From: Gnetum montanum
Lineage: Eukaryota; Streptophyta; Gnetopsida; Gnetales; Gnetaceae
Reading direction: 5' to 3'
DNA: 64,000 nucleotides
Assembly: GCA_015680685.1 (NCBI GenBank)
Contig: MNCI01008033.1
Coordinates: 367,159 to 431,158 of the forward strand
Part shown: positions 33,551 through 45,277 of the stretch, piece after piece
Position numbering within the stretch: position 1 is the first letter of the stretch
How the letters are laid out: every line of letters starts with the position of its first letter
The notes under the pieces: model-generated
The model's database searches: none
What the model was told of the DNA's origin: nothing
Seen by the model: the letters and a program-made list of their open reading frames with translations, nothing else
Position numbers and translations under genes: made by a program

Positions 33551-34020
33551 GTAAAATGTGCTATACCCTAGTGAGTACTAGGCACGTCAAATGTATGTGT
33601 TGATGTCCTATACCTACAGGGCGCATAGGATGCCTTAGGATATTTTCTACTAGTTGATGTTATGTTATGCTAATTTTGCTAAGTTTAATTTTTAATATTT
33701 TTTGTCAAAATTTTGCATCCAATGTATACTAACGCTTCGTATGTTACTTTGCGGTTGTAGGGTGTTTTTGAAGCTAATCCTAGTTATCGTGGAGATTTTT
33801 GGCATTCTCTATTGCATGAGTGAGTCTGTCCCTAACACGCCTGCACTTGATATGTGGGTGGGTTATCAGGTAGTGTGGTTCTAGCCAAGGACACACAAGT
33901 TCTTAGCATTTCTATTATAGCACTTCAGTGTGATGATGTGGTCACACTTAGTGGAGGAGGCTACAAGCATCATCACTAAGACATTGCTGCTTGGGGCTAA
34001 CTTAGGACATTTTGAGATTC
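33551..34020 (+). other. Presumed 5' leader of the antisense gene
   Basis: A likely 3' splice site TTTGCGGTTGTAG|GG at 33770 follows a T-rich stretch (33660-33715), so a 5' UTR intron is possible. No long frame precedes the ATG at 34021. Confidence 0.4.
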
Positions 34021-37000
34021 ATGTCCAATGAGCCCACTACTAGTGATGATGGAGTAGGTAATTTGGGTAGAGGCCCTAAGGATGCTTGACCTTTATCTAG
34101 GATTTGGCAGATGCTAGAGTTTAGTTGCTACAACAAGAGCAACACCTTTTTTGTTGCTCTACGCATGCACACTTTATTTCAGAACCCACTTGGAATAGTA
34201 TATTGTGCTGAAGGGTAAGTAATCTTATGGTTTTTGCATTGTATTCTTTGTTACTAGGTCATGCTAAGTTGCTAATTTCTCATGCCTACTACCAGATTTA
34301 GAGTTGACGAGTAGGGTCTCCATGATGAGGAAGAGCCTCTTGCCTTGACTCATACCACCCTAGAGGTGTTCTCCTTTAGTTCGAATGTCCGAGAGGCTAT
34401 TCTTGAGTAGTTGGAAACTGATATAAGGGATTACCCTACTTGATACCCAAGGGCATTCTAGTGATGCAAGATCCATGATTGGCAAGATGAGAAGTGGGCT
34501 AGTGGTGAGCTCAACCTGGAAGAGATGCTTGCATCATCACCTCCATCCCACACACCTTTTGTTCCACGTAAGTGTCTACTATTTTGTCTCTTATGCTTGC
34601 TCACATATGCTTGTTGACTTGCCTTTTACCTTTGCATGATGCTAATGTTGTTTTTTCCTTTGTTGCAGTTATAGTTTCTTCAAGAGAGGTGACAGTGGTC
34701 GTCACAAGCTGCACTGAGATGACCGTGATCATGAAATATGATGATGTGGAGGGGGCGTAGCATTGGTTGTGCCATTAGGTCTCAAAGGTGTTGACCAGTT
34801 AGCTCCCATGTGTTGGGATGATGGACCTATTTTTGGCCCTTAGCCCAAGCATTATGGTGGCTGAAATGATCACCATTATAGACCCCTTCAGCAGTGATGT
34901 CCATCACTTCGTCGCCTACATGTGCAGCATGAAGGTATTTCTGGACCTCAGTGAGGCCTTCTTTGCCGAGCTCTTTGGCCTCCCCACTGATGGTCCATTG
35001 GTCATTGATAAGGCCAATAGGGAGGTGGACCATGAAGGAGAGATCAAGGGCTAGTTGGGGGCCACTCGATCTCACAAGGGCATCCCCATCAAAGATGTGC
35101 ATGTGCTTGAGGTTTGGGAGCTCTATCCTCTATTTCATGCTCATGCCTTTCCAAAGTTTCTCTTTCAAGCAGAAATCCTTGGAATTGAGTAGGTGCGAGT
35201 GATGAAGGAGGTGATGCAGGAGGGCATGAGGTTCAACTGGGCCTCCTACATCGCCATCGACCTACATGCCGAGATCACCAGGCTACACTTCAACCTCTAG
35301 GCGAGGTCCCACATACACTTTGCTTTCATCATAGGGTATTTGCAAAGTTTTGAAAAGGTCTTGGTAGTTCATGATAATGGGAAATGGGTTGTGCATGAAT
35401 GTGAGTAGTTGTTAAAGCCTTGGGTTAAGCACATGTTCAAAACCACTTACACATAGGACCCCCCTAGAAGGGATTGATGAGTCGTACTCAATGATGACCA
35501 AAGGTCTCTTGGGGTGGTCACATTGTTCATGTGATAGCATGGGCAAGTGTCCCTTGGTTGTTATTGGGGATGTGAGCAAGGCTAACTGTTATATTAAGGA
35601 AATGGTGGGATCATCCAAGGTGAAGATCAAGGGGCCACGTCCGGTAGAGGAGGCTGCTCCTAAGGTTGGATAGGTAGGCATTAAGAAGATCTGCCTTAAG
35701 ATCCCCAGCTTAAGTGCATATGTTGCAGGTTAGTATATGTATATTACTAGATGCATTCATTTTTTATTTTCTATGTTTATATTTTTATGTTTTTTGTTGT
35801 GTTATGCTAATGCTAACATGCTATGCTTGGAAATTAGGAGAGAGGGTTGTTGAAGAAGCAATGAAAATAATAGTAGAGAAGGCCCTTCCTCAAATTGAGG
35901 ATGGGGAAGCATGTAGGGAAGAGCTGCATGAGGCCATAGAGACCTTCCAGTAGTTAGAGGCGGAGGGGTTATTCCATCCTGACAAGGGTGATTTCACTAG
36001 CCTCTTTGATGGCATGAAACTAGGAGACCCCCTTGCTCTCACACTTGAAGGCTTGCTAGGTAAGTTCCTTAGATTGCCATCTATTTTGGCTCTTTTACTC
36101 TAAAATCCTTGGATGTTTAATTGTTGCTTATTGCATTGTTATGTCGCAGCCACAGATGAGCTTGTTAGCAATCCACCGTTTGCATTTACCTATTGCATGA
36201 AGCCATGGGTAGAAACGCCTGATAAGTTTACCTTCATGGAAGGCATTATTGAGGACATGGTTGATTGCCTACAGTAGGTGGATCTTGAGCTCGATATGTG
36301 TATAATGTTGCTTTACTTATGTTGCTGTACTAATTTGATAATTAGTCTATGGCTAAGGTTGATTTGCTTGTTATATGGGAACAGGTTCTAAGCTTCACTA
36401 GGATCTAAGTAGGGTGGCTAAAGTAGATGTTGTCCCTGAGTTTGCTCCTAAAGTAGAGCATGTGCCTTGTCGTGTGTATGAGGTAGTCAGCAAGTGCATG
36501 CTTTCCTGTGTGAAAGAGCTATGGATTTGTAGGTGCTTGAATGAGCACATATGGAAGCACATTCATGAACTTTAGGAGAGAGTGAGGAGCCAAGACATGA
36601 AGATTGAGGATCTTCAATCCTGATATGACTTCGTGGTAGCTCAATCATGAGGAGATAGTACTTGGTAGACCATAGAGATCAATTATGCTAGGTATTGGTC
36701 AGCCATCTAGGGCAAGAACAAGGCCACCTAGGAGATTATTGAGCAATAGCTACAGATGGATCTACCCATCCAAAAGAATCAAGATTGGAAGAACCTTAGT
36801 GCTAAGGTATACAAGTGGGGGCACATGCAAAAGAATGATAAACACCACTATAAGTGTGAGTGAGATGCATATTTTCAGCAGCTCAAAGAAGAGTTCATCG
36901 AACACTGTCGCCATAAGATGTTCCTTAAGGCAACCGACGAGAGATGGGCCTTCAAGATATTTGCTTATCATATGGTGGTTAGTGGTTCCCTAGAGAGGCA

Positions 37001-37378
37001 GATTGTCATGTCCTTAGGGGAGGCTTTGTCTGCTACATTTTCCATGGAGCCGCTCGCATGGACCATTATGGACAAAGGCAAGACCCTTGCAGGAGTTGAC
37101 TTTGGCTAGGAGGATTAGATGCGACTATCTGAGGTTGAGATCCTCTAATGTTTGGAGGAGAGCCTTGATAGTTTTCCTTTATACATGATTGATGTAGGAC
37201 CCTCTTAGGTTAGTTTTTTAGTTACTTTTTCATGTTTTGTATTAGCTTGTGTATTATACATTTTCTTACAGGCTTGTTGCTTTGTTGTTGTTGTTAATAG
37301 GCACGAGGTGATGCTACAGGCCCCAATGACATGGCAGATGAAGAAAGACCTCCACCCCTACCTAGTACCACTAGTTGA
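34021..37378 (+). pseudogene. Seven-exon spliced gene, antisense inside the PR-RT gap of E4
   Basis: Unknown function. Exons: 34021-34214, 34296-34567, 34669-35728, 35838-36059, 36150-36299, 36385-37208, 37301-37378. The donors read GTAAGT, GTAAGT, GTTAGT, GTAAGT, GTATAA and GTTAGT; all acceptors end in AG. Introns are 81-109 bp. Joining exons keeps one frame at each of the six junctions (for example AEG|FRVDE, SAYVA|GERVVEE, GLL|ATDELVS); one frameshift sits in exon 3 near 35535. The predicted protein is about 930 residues: N-terminal MSNEPTTSDDG, a middle part with FFAELFGLPTDGPLVID and REVDHEGEIKG, and a C-terminal helical, charged half ending EERPPPLPSTTS. About 30 in-frame stops make it dead. 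I do not recognise the family. The size and helical C-terminus recall the accessory ORFs of E2 and E3, without visible sequence identity. Confidence 0.75.
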
Positions 37379-38030
37379 GCATATCCCAATGTATCCCTCT
37401 TGTTGAGTGTTTTTGCATTTTTTGTATTTTTTCCACATGGCACGAATGATCATGCTATGTACTATTATTTCTATGAGATGTGATGGATATTTTTCCATAT
37501 GGAGTGTATGATGTGTAAGACTTTTGCATTTATTTGTTATATGTTTGATGCTAATAATATGATGAGTTGATGTGACTAGGCCATAGTGATTGCTAGTTTT
37601 AGGCCATTTCAGGCTACATATGTAGATAGTGTGTTAATAGTTGTAGGCCATTTTGGGCCCTGTGATGGAAGGAAAAAAGTTGCTAGTTTTAGCCCATGGC
37701 AGGCCGTGTGCTATTTTAGGGCCTTTTTGGGCCATGTGATGCAAGAGAGATTGCTAGTTTTAGGCCATGACAGGCCATATTAATGTTTGAAATTTTCAAA
37801 TTTTCAAATTTTGTGATTTTTATGTATTTTAATGTTTTTCTTGTCCATAAGCTAATAATTGTTGAAAAGTAAACAAGCAAAGATGTAAACTAAGAAAAAA
37901 TGCACAAATAAAAGAAATAAATGTATAACAAAGAAAAAAATGCAAAAAATGCAAAAAACCAAGCTAAAAGTTAATGCATAAATAAAATGCAAGCAAATGA
38001 GGTATGTAGAAGTGAGGGGCAGGTAGGCAC
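37379..38030. other. Right end of the PR-RT gap with tandem motif
   Basis: No gene. Units of TTGCTAGTTTTAGGCCAT followed by (G/T)(A/G)CAGGCC occur at 37588, 37679 and 37749, with two more diverged units between them. A-rich sequence follows (37860-38000). Confidence 0.6.
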
Positions 38031-38058
38031 CTAGCGCATGTTTGACTAAGGTGATGCC

Positions 38059-38810
38059 TTAGTTGCACACTTGCTTCCTAACCCGATGTGGATTAGGGGG
38101 CATGTAGGGCCTAGATGGCATGATGTGGTACTCTCTGTGACCTTCATAAACTATTTTGAAGAGCAATTCTACCCACAAAGTGTCTTTCAGGAGGTTAGTG
38201 ACTCCTTTTGGTTCCTCAAGTTGGTCTACCTCACACATTTCACCCTCATCCTTCACGAGAGGCACATCATCAAGGAACTCCATCTCTGACCATTGTTCTA
38301 TGTCAATGTTGCTAATGATCAGAGGGGTTGCATTGTTATCATAGATGATAACCTCACTACCCTCATACAGAAGGTGGATTTCTTGGTGGATTAGAAAGGA
38401 GATGACATGCAGTTGGGCTAGCCAAGGCCTACCCAAGATTAGGTTGAATCCAAGCATCTCCTCGATCATGATGAATTTAGTAGTGCTGAGGAATTGCTCC
38501 CCTATCATGAAGTCTATCATGATGATTCCCCTTATGAAAACATGTGATCCATTAAAAGATTTCAGGCATATTGTCTTTGTGGATTTGATTTGGTCGATGA
38601 GACCTAGCTTGTCAACGACTATGTAGAGGATGACATTAGTTACCAGCCCATTGTTGACATACACCCTACAGATTCTACATTGCCCAATGTAGATTGTGAT
38701 AAGCATTTATGTAGTAATGACTTGATCATTGTCAAGGTCAACCTTGATCTTCTCATTTGAAAATGCCAGGGCTATTGGACTTGATTCTTTTAGTGTTGAG
38801 GATAGCATCA
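38059..38810 (-). pseudogene. Aspartic protease of E4
   Basis: Minus strand. AFSNEKIKVDLDNDQVITT matches the segment that precedes Tat proteases. VYVNNGLVTNVILYIVVDKL stands where V-D-[TG]-G-S-A should be, so the catalytic Asp is replaced by Asn. IMIDFMIGEQFL and FNLILGRPWLAQLHVI are the well-kept C-terminal motifs, followed by HQEIHLLYEGSEVIIYD. A 215-codon open frame runs 38706-38059. Confidence 0.85.
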
Positions 38811-39599
38811 TAGCATGAATGAACTGTTCATCCACTGGGATGTCCTTTGTAATAGAAATGAAGGTTAACATGTGAACCAATGCTTTGCAATGGATGGAGG
38901 AGGTCATGATTAGGTCATAAAGGCTTAACGTTGTGTTTTTCTACTTTAAGGCCTATTTAACATGGGCCAATGCATCAAGAAAATATTTTCCACTATCAGC
39001 TATCTTGTTGGCCTTCATATCCTCCATGTGGCCTAAGAGACAAATCTCTCATGGAGGAGATTTAAGCTTTACTTGCCTTGCTTATTTTGGAGCCTCATTT
39101 CTCTATTGTTGGTTGCTTATGGTGGCCTTTCAGTTGATTTGTGCATAGGAATAGAGGATAAGGAGATGGCATTGATGGGCCTAGTGCCCTTTGCTCTTGA
39201 TTTTGCCTAACCACTTTGTCGGTGAGGTGCTTGTTAGGCCTCCCAAGTTGCCATCTCAATTGCTTATTGGTGTTGCTTACAGGATGGGACCTTCCACCAT
39301 TGGACTCTTGGCAGGTGGGGAGTTCACATGTTGTAGCATCCTTATGATGAAGGATGATTGAGTTGTTGCTGTTGTAACGTGTTATGAAACCTTGACCACA
39401 AACGATGCTATGGGTGCCCGAGGTGGTGCTCTAACAACACAAGAGGCCCTCAAACTAGTTGATGTGGAGGGGGTCCTAGCACTACCAGAGGGCACATGAA
39501 CTATGAATGGCTCTTATGTTGGCCTTGAGTTATCATCAACACTGATAGCATTGATGGTGTACCTTGTACCACTTGTGTTAAGAGGATCCTTATAGCCCC
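38811..39599 (-). other. Gag-protease linker of E4
   Basis: Minus strand, broken in all frames. Expected to be the variable Pro/Gly-rich linker between nucleocapsid and protease; no domain can be recognised. Confidence 0.5.
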
Positions 39600-41201
39600 T
39601 CATTGATTGGTTTTGGGATGAATTAGGTTGGTTGCATCAAGGACCAGCTTACCCCTATCAATCATGCATTGTATATCATCCTGTGGGGCCATGAAAAAGT
39701 CTATGTCATGTCTAGGTAATTGGTGATAATGGCAAAAATGGTTAATCCTAAAATTCTTAGGGATCAAAGGTTGATTTTGTAGTGCATTTGAGGGATTCTT
39801 GAGGAGCTCGCAATATCTATCATGACATTTGTAAGCATCCTTAGACATTTGCTTATATTGGATGTGTTCAATGTGAAGTAGTTGATCGAAGAGCTTTGAT
39901 AGCTTGATGGGCAATGGTGTATACTTTGAGCAATCCTTACGTTCAAAGTTTGGCTTTGGGGCAGTTGGCACCATGGATGTCGATAATGTAGGCTAGTTGT
40001 TCACCATAATGCTAATGCTAGAAGCCTTGTTGTTATTGGCCAGGGCCTTGGGTGGCCTAGCTATTGATTTGGCATTGTTTGGCTTAGCCTCATTGGCCAC
40101 CATTGCTATAGTTATGGTTGCTTGTTTTTCCTTGTACTTGCCTTTTTTAGTGTGCAAGTTCTTATAGGCCATGTAAGCTGAGTTCTTACTAGCCTTTGCT
40201 GCATCTTGAATGCTCTTGGTTTGAGTGAATGCTTGGGTCAAGGATTGTAGGACAAGGTAATATAGTTTTAACTTAATGAAGTTGTTCATTGCACCTTTAA
40301 AAATAGCCACTAGGTTTGTCTCCACGATGGGCTCATGGATTTCGTTGAGTAATGCGCTCTAGCATTGAATGAATTTTTGCATGAGCTCTAAGTGGCCCTA
40401 CTTAATTTCTATTAACTAGTCTAGGTCACCTCAAGCTTCAAGTTATACTTGAAGCATGTAATGAATTAGCTGAGCAATTCCTCCAAAGAAGAAATGAAGG
40501 CCCTGGGGAGTGCACGGTACCAATCTAGCACCTTGCCAGTTAGGGACATGATGAACACATGGATAATAGCATGTGGCCATGTTTTCAGTAGGAGGAATTC
40601 ATACCAAACGATCACCATATGGGCATTGGGGTCCCCTTCACCATTGTATTTGGTAAATTAAGGAAGTGGGACCCTGGTAGGCAATGTCAGTGATGGAACT
40701 ACAAGATTGATGGGGTCATCCTGGTAGAAGTTCATCACATGGACTATTTTAGAGGAGGTAGCCTTGAGCCACTTAGCCTCTTTGATTAGATTTTGAATAA
40801 CCTAGAACACTTGATCTAGAGTTGGGGAGGTTGTAGTGGGCTGCTTGGGTTGTGCTACCCACAGGTCTATTTGGGTGGCCCACAACCTAGTTGCAGGTTG
40901 TATGATCATGTGCGATGTTTATTGCGTGGGCTATGCTAGAAACATACTGGTTGGGCCCCACCACATGCCTATGGGTTGGGCCATTGTGAAGGATGTTGAC
41001 ATAATAGGTGGAACATAGGACACCTAGGCCATTGTGAAGGGTGCCAACATGACATGTGGTATGTAGGATGCCTAAGCTGTATGCGGCTAGGGAATGTGCA
41101 CGGTATGCTTGTAGGGTTGCGCAGGAATAACGGTTGCTAGCATAGAAGATAGAATAGTTGCAGTTGTATGAAAAAGGGTAGGCTAAAAGGATGGGCCACA
41201 T
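39600..41201 (-). pseudogene. gag: gag of E4
   Basis: Minus strand. The retrotransposon gag core is readable at about 40625-40330 (WYEFLLLKTWPHAIIHVFIM, LTGKVLDWYRALPRAFI), a pattern typical of this family. The open frame 40325-39993 is lysine- and alanine-rich. The 39974-39600 frame has YTPLPIKLSKLFDQLL and HFCHYHQLPRHDIDFFM, the C-x-Y-H-x(4)-H-type nucleocapsid motif of Tat elements with its last Cys lost. The N-terminal part (41201-40640) is broken and no start is supportable. Confidence 0.75.
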
Positions 41202-42240
41202 CCTATCATGTATGATGTGCTTGGTGGGTCACCACCATAGGCATTGACTTGGGAGATGACACTAAGCTTATGACTATCTCCAAGAAAAAAAGATGGGTGG
41301 GACTATGAAGGAATGAAAGTGAAGTTTATCCATTTGAATGAGGTGTAAAAAAGGGTTTTCATGCTTATATTGAGCTTCAAACTCATCCTGCTCCTCCTAC
41401 AAGGGCTCCTCATAGTCCATCTCTACCTCACGGTCAATGTTTCAGATGAGGTTATCAAGCATCCACTGGTAGGCATCTGTGAGTGGAATGAAGTCCATAT
41501 TGGAGGGGAAGTATTCCTTCCTGTTCTAGTGTATGAGCTTGTAACTTCATTTGGCCTTCATTTCTTGCCTATCTATGTATATACATTCTTGGAGCTTTGC
41601 ACAAACAAAGTTGTATTACTTGTTGTTCAGCACCATGTACGTAGAAGGTAGGTTGCGCAACCTAAAGGATTGCCTCTATTCTGCTATGACATGACTAATA
41701 GGATGGTCAATATAGATTTCTTGTTGAGTGGGCTGGACAACAACCATGCTTGAAATAGAGGTTGAAGGTTGCTCAATGTTTATAATGCAAAAGGGGGAAC
41801 ACAAAAGTTACTATTTGCGAAAGGTAAAAAAAAGGCTAGCCTTGCTAATTAGAAAAAAAAATAAGTGCAAAAATGTAGAAAAATGGCTAAGTATAAAACT
41901 ATTGAAAAAATGGCTAAGTATAAAAAAATGCAAAAAAAATGACTAAGTGTAAACTACTAAAAAAATGGATAACTTTAGGACTACTCTTAGAGTCGACTAT
42001 GCTTGCCTAAGTGCGCAAAATTTGGCTAAGTAATGGATATATGCTCTGGTGTTGTTAAGTGAGGTTCTAGGGGAATCGATGATGGGGTGTAGTCTACACC
42101 AATGGTTTGTAGAAAACTCTTGCATTACTACTGTGGCAGGTCCATAGGGGTGTGAGGTCTATGCTAGCCTAGATCTAGTAATGGTGGTGGAGAGAGTACG
42201 GGAGGCAACAACCAAGGGATACTGTAGAAGGAAATGACAT
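41202..42240 (-). other. Leader region of E4 between PBS and gag
   Basis: No clear gene. An A-rich block at 41870-41975 contains four units of about 28 bp (AAAAATGGCTAAGTATAAAA and variants). Ogre elements have an extra ORF in this position; none can be recognised here. Confidence 0.5.
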
Positions 42241-42260
42241 TGGTCCTCCTTCTAGCACCA
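42241..42260 (-). other. Primer binding site of E4
   Basis: Minus strand TGGTGCTAGAAGGAGGACCA starts six bases inside the 5' LTR end. TGGCGCTAGAAGGAGG-type sites occur in plant Tat elements (from memory); I do not assign the tRNA with certainty. Confidence 0.65.
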
Positions 42261-42266
42261 AAAAAC

Positions 42267-43919
42267 TATAGTGATGGAAAACATTGGTTGCTGGAATGGT
42301 ATACTAAGAGGCCCATGAGTGCATAGCTTTGACCCCATGTCTATGTGAGGGCCTATTGGAAATGGAGATGGGGTGCCCAGAATGATCTTGTTAATTGAAC
42401 TTGGACTTACGAAGTGCTACATCGAAAGTAAATGCTAAGGGTTTGCATGGTGTTTGCAACATCCATGATGTCAATGAGGGTGAGCATAGGTAAATTTTTT
42501 GGTGCAAAGCGAAGTTACAAACATGCGAATATGTGTAGAAAATAGAAAAATATGCAAGTGAATGCTAAAATGCAAGAGAAAATTCTAAAAAATGTGGAAG
42601 AAGTAAGAGAGAGAAAGAGGCACTACCCGAAATGGGGAAAGCTTAGTTAACTTGCAAGGAAACAGTAAGGAGGTATGTGGTGTACAAATAGGCATAGTAG
42701 GTAGTGTAGTCATCATAGTCTTAGGATGTTTAGACTACAAAGACTAATGTTTACCATGAGGTTTGGGCCTACCAGGTTGGCTACTGTGGTGTCTTGTGGG
42801 CTACGGTGGTTTGTAGTGTGTCGCAATGGTGTGCAACAATGCCAAGTGCTAGTTCAATGTCTGCCAAAATGCCAGGTGCACTCGAATGCAAAGATTTCCA
42901 AGAATGCTAATGCTCAAATTTGCCAATCAAATGCTTCCAATGCCAACCCATAAAATGTGAAACACTAGGATATTTATAGGGTTAGGGTTGCCGTGAATTA
43001 TGGATTGGGTGCGACATGGTAGAGGGGTAGTTGGGACTATGTTGTATCCAACTACACTCTCATTGAAGCAAATGGTGTTTCACTGGTGTGCTCCAATGGA
43101 CCATGTGAGACTACCAAACTATGACTACACTATCAAGATTGCATGTGAAAATGCCAAATAGACTACAAGGTACTTGAAAATAATGCAAAATAGTGTAGTT
43201 TTGGAGACTACACTCTAGGACTATGCTATCCACTCTCTCAATGATGTTGAGCATAGATACAATTTGGGGGTAAATGGGGGATGTGAAAGAAATGTAGATT
43301 GCTAATCTTGCTCATAAGAGAGGTTTTAGAGCTGAGATGAAGGCCAATGTTGAGTTTTGGAGACTTTTGGAGGTAGTTCTACATGACTACGCTCTGGAGT
43401 GTAATCCTAAAAGTTAGAAAATTTTTGCAAAAAATGTGTTCTAGTGTTGACTACACTGACTATGCTCTAGGGCGTAGTCCCAGTAGTGAGAGCGTAGTCT
43501 TGAACCTTAGAAAAATCTAGCAAAAATTGATGTCTTCATGCAAACTATGTTGACTATGCTCTGGAGCATAGTAGGGAGTGTAGTCTCAGAAGTTAGAAAA
43601 TTTTCCAAACTATTTCTTCCATGCCAAGCTAGCCTAACAACTTCTGGCTTGACACTTAGGTGAATTTGCAAAAATAGACATTATGTAGTCTTGGTAGTGA
43701 GAGCATAGTCCCCACACCTAGAAAACTTTGCAGCTACTATCAACACTTAGAAAAATCTTGCAAATTTGGACTTGTGTTGTAGACTATGCTGACTACACTC
43801 TGGAGCATAGTCCTAGTAGTGGGGAGTGTAGGTCAAATAATTAGAAAAAATTTGCCTTGTGTTGACACTTAAGTGAATTTGTGGTTGAGACGTGGTGATC
43901 CAAATTTGGTGGTGTTTCA
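42267..43919 (-). repeat. 5' LTR of E4 (family D, 1653 bp)
   Basis: Minus strand TGAAACACCACCAAATTTGG ... CATCACTATA. TATA box CCTATAAATA is at 42971-42980 on the minus strand. It carries the same GACTATGCTCT/AGAGCATAGTC near-palindromes (43440-43580, 43785-43815) as the 3' LTR, plus about 190 bp not found there. Confidence 0.9.
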
Positions 43920-43924
43920 GTCTT
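43920..43924. other. Right target-site duplication of E4 (GTCTT)
   Basis: Matches 24201-24205. Confidence 0.95.
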
Positions 43925-44611
43925 ATGGTTTTTAGCCAAAGTTATGAAACAATGTGATGCCATTGACATGTGGTTTGGACTTGGTTTGAATCTTGGAAAG
44001 AAGGGCTAATGATTACTTAACCATTAATAACACACAAGGATTCATTATGCCTCTAGTACGATACCTCCCATCCTACTCCCTACAATCCCTTCTATAGCTA
44101 TCTTAGCCCGCTATTTGTATGATCCTAACTTATGATTTTCTATAATATAGAGTGATTTTCTTACATTAGTGGTTTTCACATGTGTGTTTTATTTCATAGG
44201 TATGCATTGCATTCAACCCCTTTAGTGCCTATAGATATTTTTAGGTGTGGTTAAACAAGGGCATTATAGGTTGGAGCTCACTTTGGGAAGGACCCGATTA
44301 TGTAACTATTGTAACTTGTACTTGTGTTTAGAACCACATCATTCTTAATCTTCCAAGCACTTCATTATTAAATTTCATGCTTTCCCTTATCATGTAAATT
44401 GATATGTTCCACATCATCAGTATAATACCCCTCTTCTTGTATCTTCCTAAGATTTTAATATCGATGGCTCCATCTTCTAACACTTTCGGTGCATAAAACT
44501 GATTTCCTACTTATCCTACAGCTATGGATCTAACCTTAAACCTTCCAACTAATCACAGAGCTTCATTTCTCACACTTAATGCTCTCATTAGATGCAAATC
44601 CATGGATACCA
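43925..44611. other. E2 noncoding region, right of E4
   Basis: Continues the E2 noncoding region and matches E6 from 60939 on (ACCATTAATAACACACAAGG at 44020 and 61026). No gene. Confidence 0.75.
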
Positions 44612-44720
44612 ATATTGACTACTCGATATTAGGTTAACCTCAACATTAGATACCTAATATTGGGTTGGCCTCGATGTTAGATACCTAATATCGGGTCTCA
44701 AAAAACTTATATATATGACG
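44612..44720 (+). promoter_or_regulatory. Internal U3-like promoter of E2
   Basis: Repeated GATATTAGGT, TTAGATACCTAATATTGGGT and CTAATATCGGGTC motifs resemble the U3 of E2's own LTRs (GATATTGGATACACGATATT at 48198). The TATA box TATATATAT lies at 44708-44716. It precedes the accessory ORF, with a leader homologous to those in E3 and E6. Confidence 0.65.
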
Positions 44721-45277
44721 CCCATGGTGCCCAAACTCCATTCTCATCAGTTGTAGCTAGGAGATTTTTTTTAAAATTTTCTCTTGTAACTCAGATATTT
44801 GCACAACCAGCTTCTACTTGCAATATTTGGCTCTCTACCACTCTAATTTCTATGCCATTTGAACCTATTTGAAACTAGAGTGTTCAAGTTAGTCATTGGT
44901 GGGGGGATGTTGCTTGTGTGGGAAACTTGTGTTGGTTTTCCAAAATTTTCTAGCACTCAGAAGGTATTACAAGGGTAAGAGTGTTATAAACATTAAGTGT
45001 TATAATGAAACAATCAATTGTATTAATGCTAGAAACCTTGATCTTTTTGCCCAAGGGACTATGACCTTCATAATACACCATACATAAGCAAAAAGGAACT
45101 AATCGCAAAGGGTCATAAACAAGATAAACACTTTTTGGGCATTTTTCTAAAATTTTTTCTAAATATTCAATCATATGAACTAATGAACTTAATGGAACTA
45201 AGGTCATGACTAAGGTATAAACCTATTAATGATAAATACCAACACCGTAGTAACATCCAATCCTTGATTGATTACAT
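44721..45277 (+). other. Leader and candidate intron before the E2 accessory ORF
   Basis: Includes the G6 tract GGTGGGGGGATG (44900-44911) in the same place as G21 in E3. The acceptor before the ATG is mutated (TTGATTACAT|ATG instead of GATTGCAG|ATG), so normal splicing would fail in this copy. Confidence 0.5.

Larger units (their letters stand above)
24206..43919 (-). mobile_element. E4: Tat/Ogre-like LTR retrotransposon (19.7 kb)
   Basis: Read on the minus strand: 5' LTR 43919-42267, PBS, leader, gag, PR, a 6.6-kb gap with an antisense spliced gene, RT, RNase H, a second RNase H, INT, tandem-repeat 3' region, PPT and 3' LTR 25711-24206. The TSD is GTCTT. The CHYHQ gag motif, the FNLILGRPW protease motif and the dual RNase H fit the Tat clade; the PR-RT gap is where Ogre elements have an intron. 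All genes are broken. The LTRs differ more than those of E3. Confidence 0.9.
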
